The notes under the pieces were generated by a model. That model did not search any database. It was not told where the DNA came from and was given only the letters and a program-made list of their open reading frames with translations. A DNA stretch of 6,283 nt, from positions 1 to 6,283 of the forward strand of contig JAJNBK010000058.1 in assembly GCA_021155845.1 (NCBI GenBank). Direction: 5' to 3'. Position numbers and translations under genes: made by a program. The DNA comes from Nitrososphaeraceae archaeon (lineage in GTDB: Archaea > Thermoproteota > Nitrososphaeria > Nitrososphaerales > Nitrososphaeraceae). Of this stretch, positions 5,928-6,283 are shown piece after piece. How positions within the stretch are numbered: position 1 is the stretch's first letter; the number at the start of each line of letters is the position of its first letter.

Positions 5928-6283
5928 TTGTTGTTTGTAATTTCAATACATTTGTCAAATCTTGGAAGAAGAATTTTTTCATATAGATATGATGAAGATT
6001 GTTGTTTGTAATTTCAATACATTTGTCAAATCTTGGAAGAAGGATTTTTTCATATAGATAGTATGAAGAAAAAGAAGAATAGTGGTGATGGTGATGGCGG
6101 TACAAAGATACTACAATTAAGGTGTTGTTTGTTGTTGTTGATATTTTTCTTAGCGAATTTATAATTTCTTTTATCATCCTTTCCCCTTCTTCAATTTTAA
6201 TTTGCGGATCGCATACAAACATATTCAGCAAATCTGAAATCAATATTACTTTTGCTTCTAATTGCTGAATAACCCTAGGTAAT
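5902..6283 (-). CDS. RecA-fold (RadA/RadB/KaiC-like) ATPase, C-terminal part, frameshifted near its end
   Basis: The frame is open at the right edge, so the N-terminus and the Walker A P-loop lie outside. The visible part reads LPRVIQQLEAKVILISDLLN, a hydrophobic strand ending in Asp that fits a Walker B strand of the RecA fold. Then come a helix (EEGERMIKEIINSLRKI) and a second core strand (NNTLIVVSLYR), as in archaeal RadB/Rad51-type recombinase paralogues. LPRFDKCIEITNN follows, typical of the last strand pair. Five consecutive His and a Ser/Tyr run sit in the loop between these strands. The last 31 residues (beginning LHHIYMKKFFFQDL) are an out-of-frame translation of the second repeat copy, not native sequence. 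Family assignment rests on fold pattern alone. A role in recombination or repair, or a KaiC-type regulatory role, is possible. Confidence 0.6.
   Translation of the reverse strand, partial: LPRVIQQLEAKVILISDLLNMFVCDPQIKIEEGERMIKEIINSLRKISTTTNNTLIVVSLYRHHHHHYSSFSSYYLYEKILLPRFDKCIEITNNNLHHIYMKKFFFQDLTNVLKLQTTRRKKSIMY
5928..6069. repeat. 71-bp direct tandem duplication
   Basis: Two adjacent copies, 5928-5998 and 5999-6069, match at 68 of 71 positions. The differences are at copy position 45 (a/g) and at 63-64 (tg/gt). The unit covers the codons for about LYEKILLPRFDKCIEITNN on the minus strand. Because 71 is not a multiple of three, the second copy read on the minus strand is out of frame and the ATPase terminates early. 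Confidence 0.95.

Noticed and set aside
6079..6096. Five-His run as a purification tag or vector remnant
   Set aside because: It lies in a loop of a native-looking ATPase frame, in mixed His codons next to a Ser/Tyr run, with no vector sequence nearby.

Overview
The window looks like a low-GC archaeal chromosome segment, most likely from an ammonia-oxidising Nitrososphaerales archaeon (Nitrosocosmicus/Nitrososphaera-like). This is an inference from several things together: a laccase-like multicopper oxidase carrying an extra plastocyanin-type domain, an ATP-dependent DNA ligase, secreted beta-sandwich repeat proteins, TTG starts without clear Shine-Dalgarno sites, TATA-like boxes at archaeal spacing, and very AT-rich spacers. 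No rRNA, tRNA, CRISPR array or transposase was seen.

Layout. 1-180 (minus): N-terminal part of an unrecognised protein that leaves the window on the left. 181-586: AT-rich spacer containing a 22-codon minus-strand ORF, a TATA-like box and what may be the damaged 5' end of the ligase gene. 587-2212 (plus): ATP-dependent DNA ligase with all catalytic motifs and a run of ten serines. 2213-2542: spacer with only doubtful small ORFs. 2543-3397 (plus): secreted protein made of two tandem cysteine-pair domains. 3398-3969: long convergent spacer. 3970-5489 (minus): multicopper oxidase plus blue-copper fusion, whose signal peptide and first copper-binding motif lie upstream of the first in-frame ATG and are separated by a one-base frame break. 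5490-5782: spacer with the oxidase promoter. 5783-6283 (minus): C-terminal half of a RecA-fold ATPase that enters from the right and is frameshifted by a 71-bp tandem duplication.

No operon-like pathway is visible. The ligase and the RecA-like ATPase are both DNA-transaction proteins but lie about 3.5 kb apart on opposite strands. The oxidase and the repeat protein are both predicted to act outside the membrane and converge on the 572-bp spacer. The striking theme is instability: three reading frames (ligase 5' end, oxidase 5' end, ATPase 3' end) are or may be interrupted, and trinucleotide-type runs encoding Ser, Thr or His occur in several genes. Real decay, lineage-specific slippage or sequencing indels could each contribute. 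The 71-bp duplication is the least likely to be an artefact, because its copies differ at three positions.
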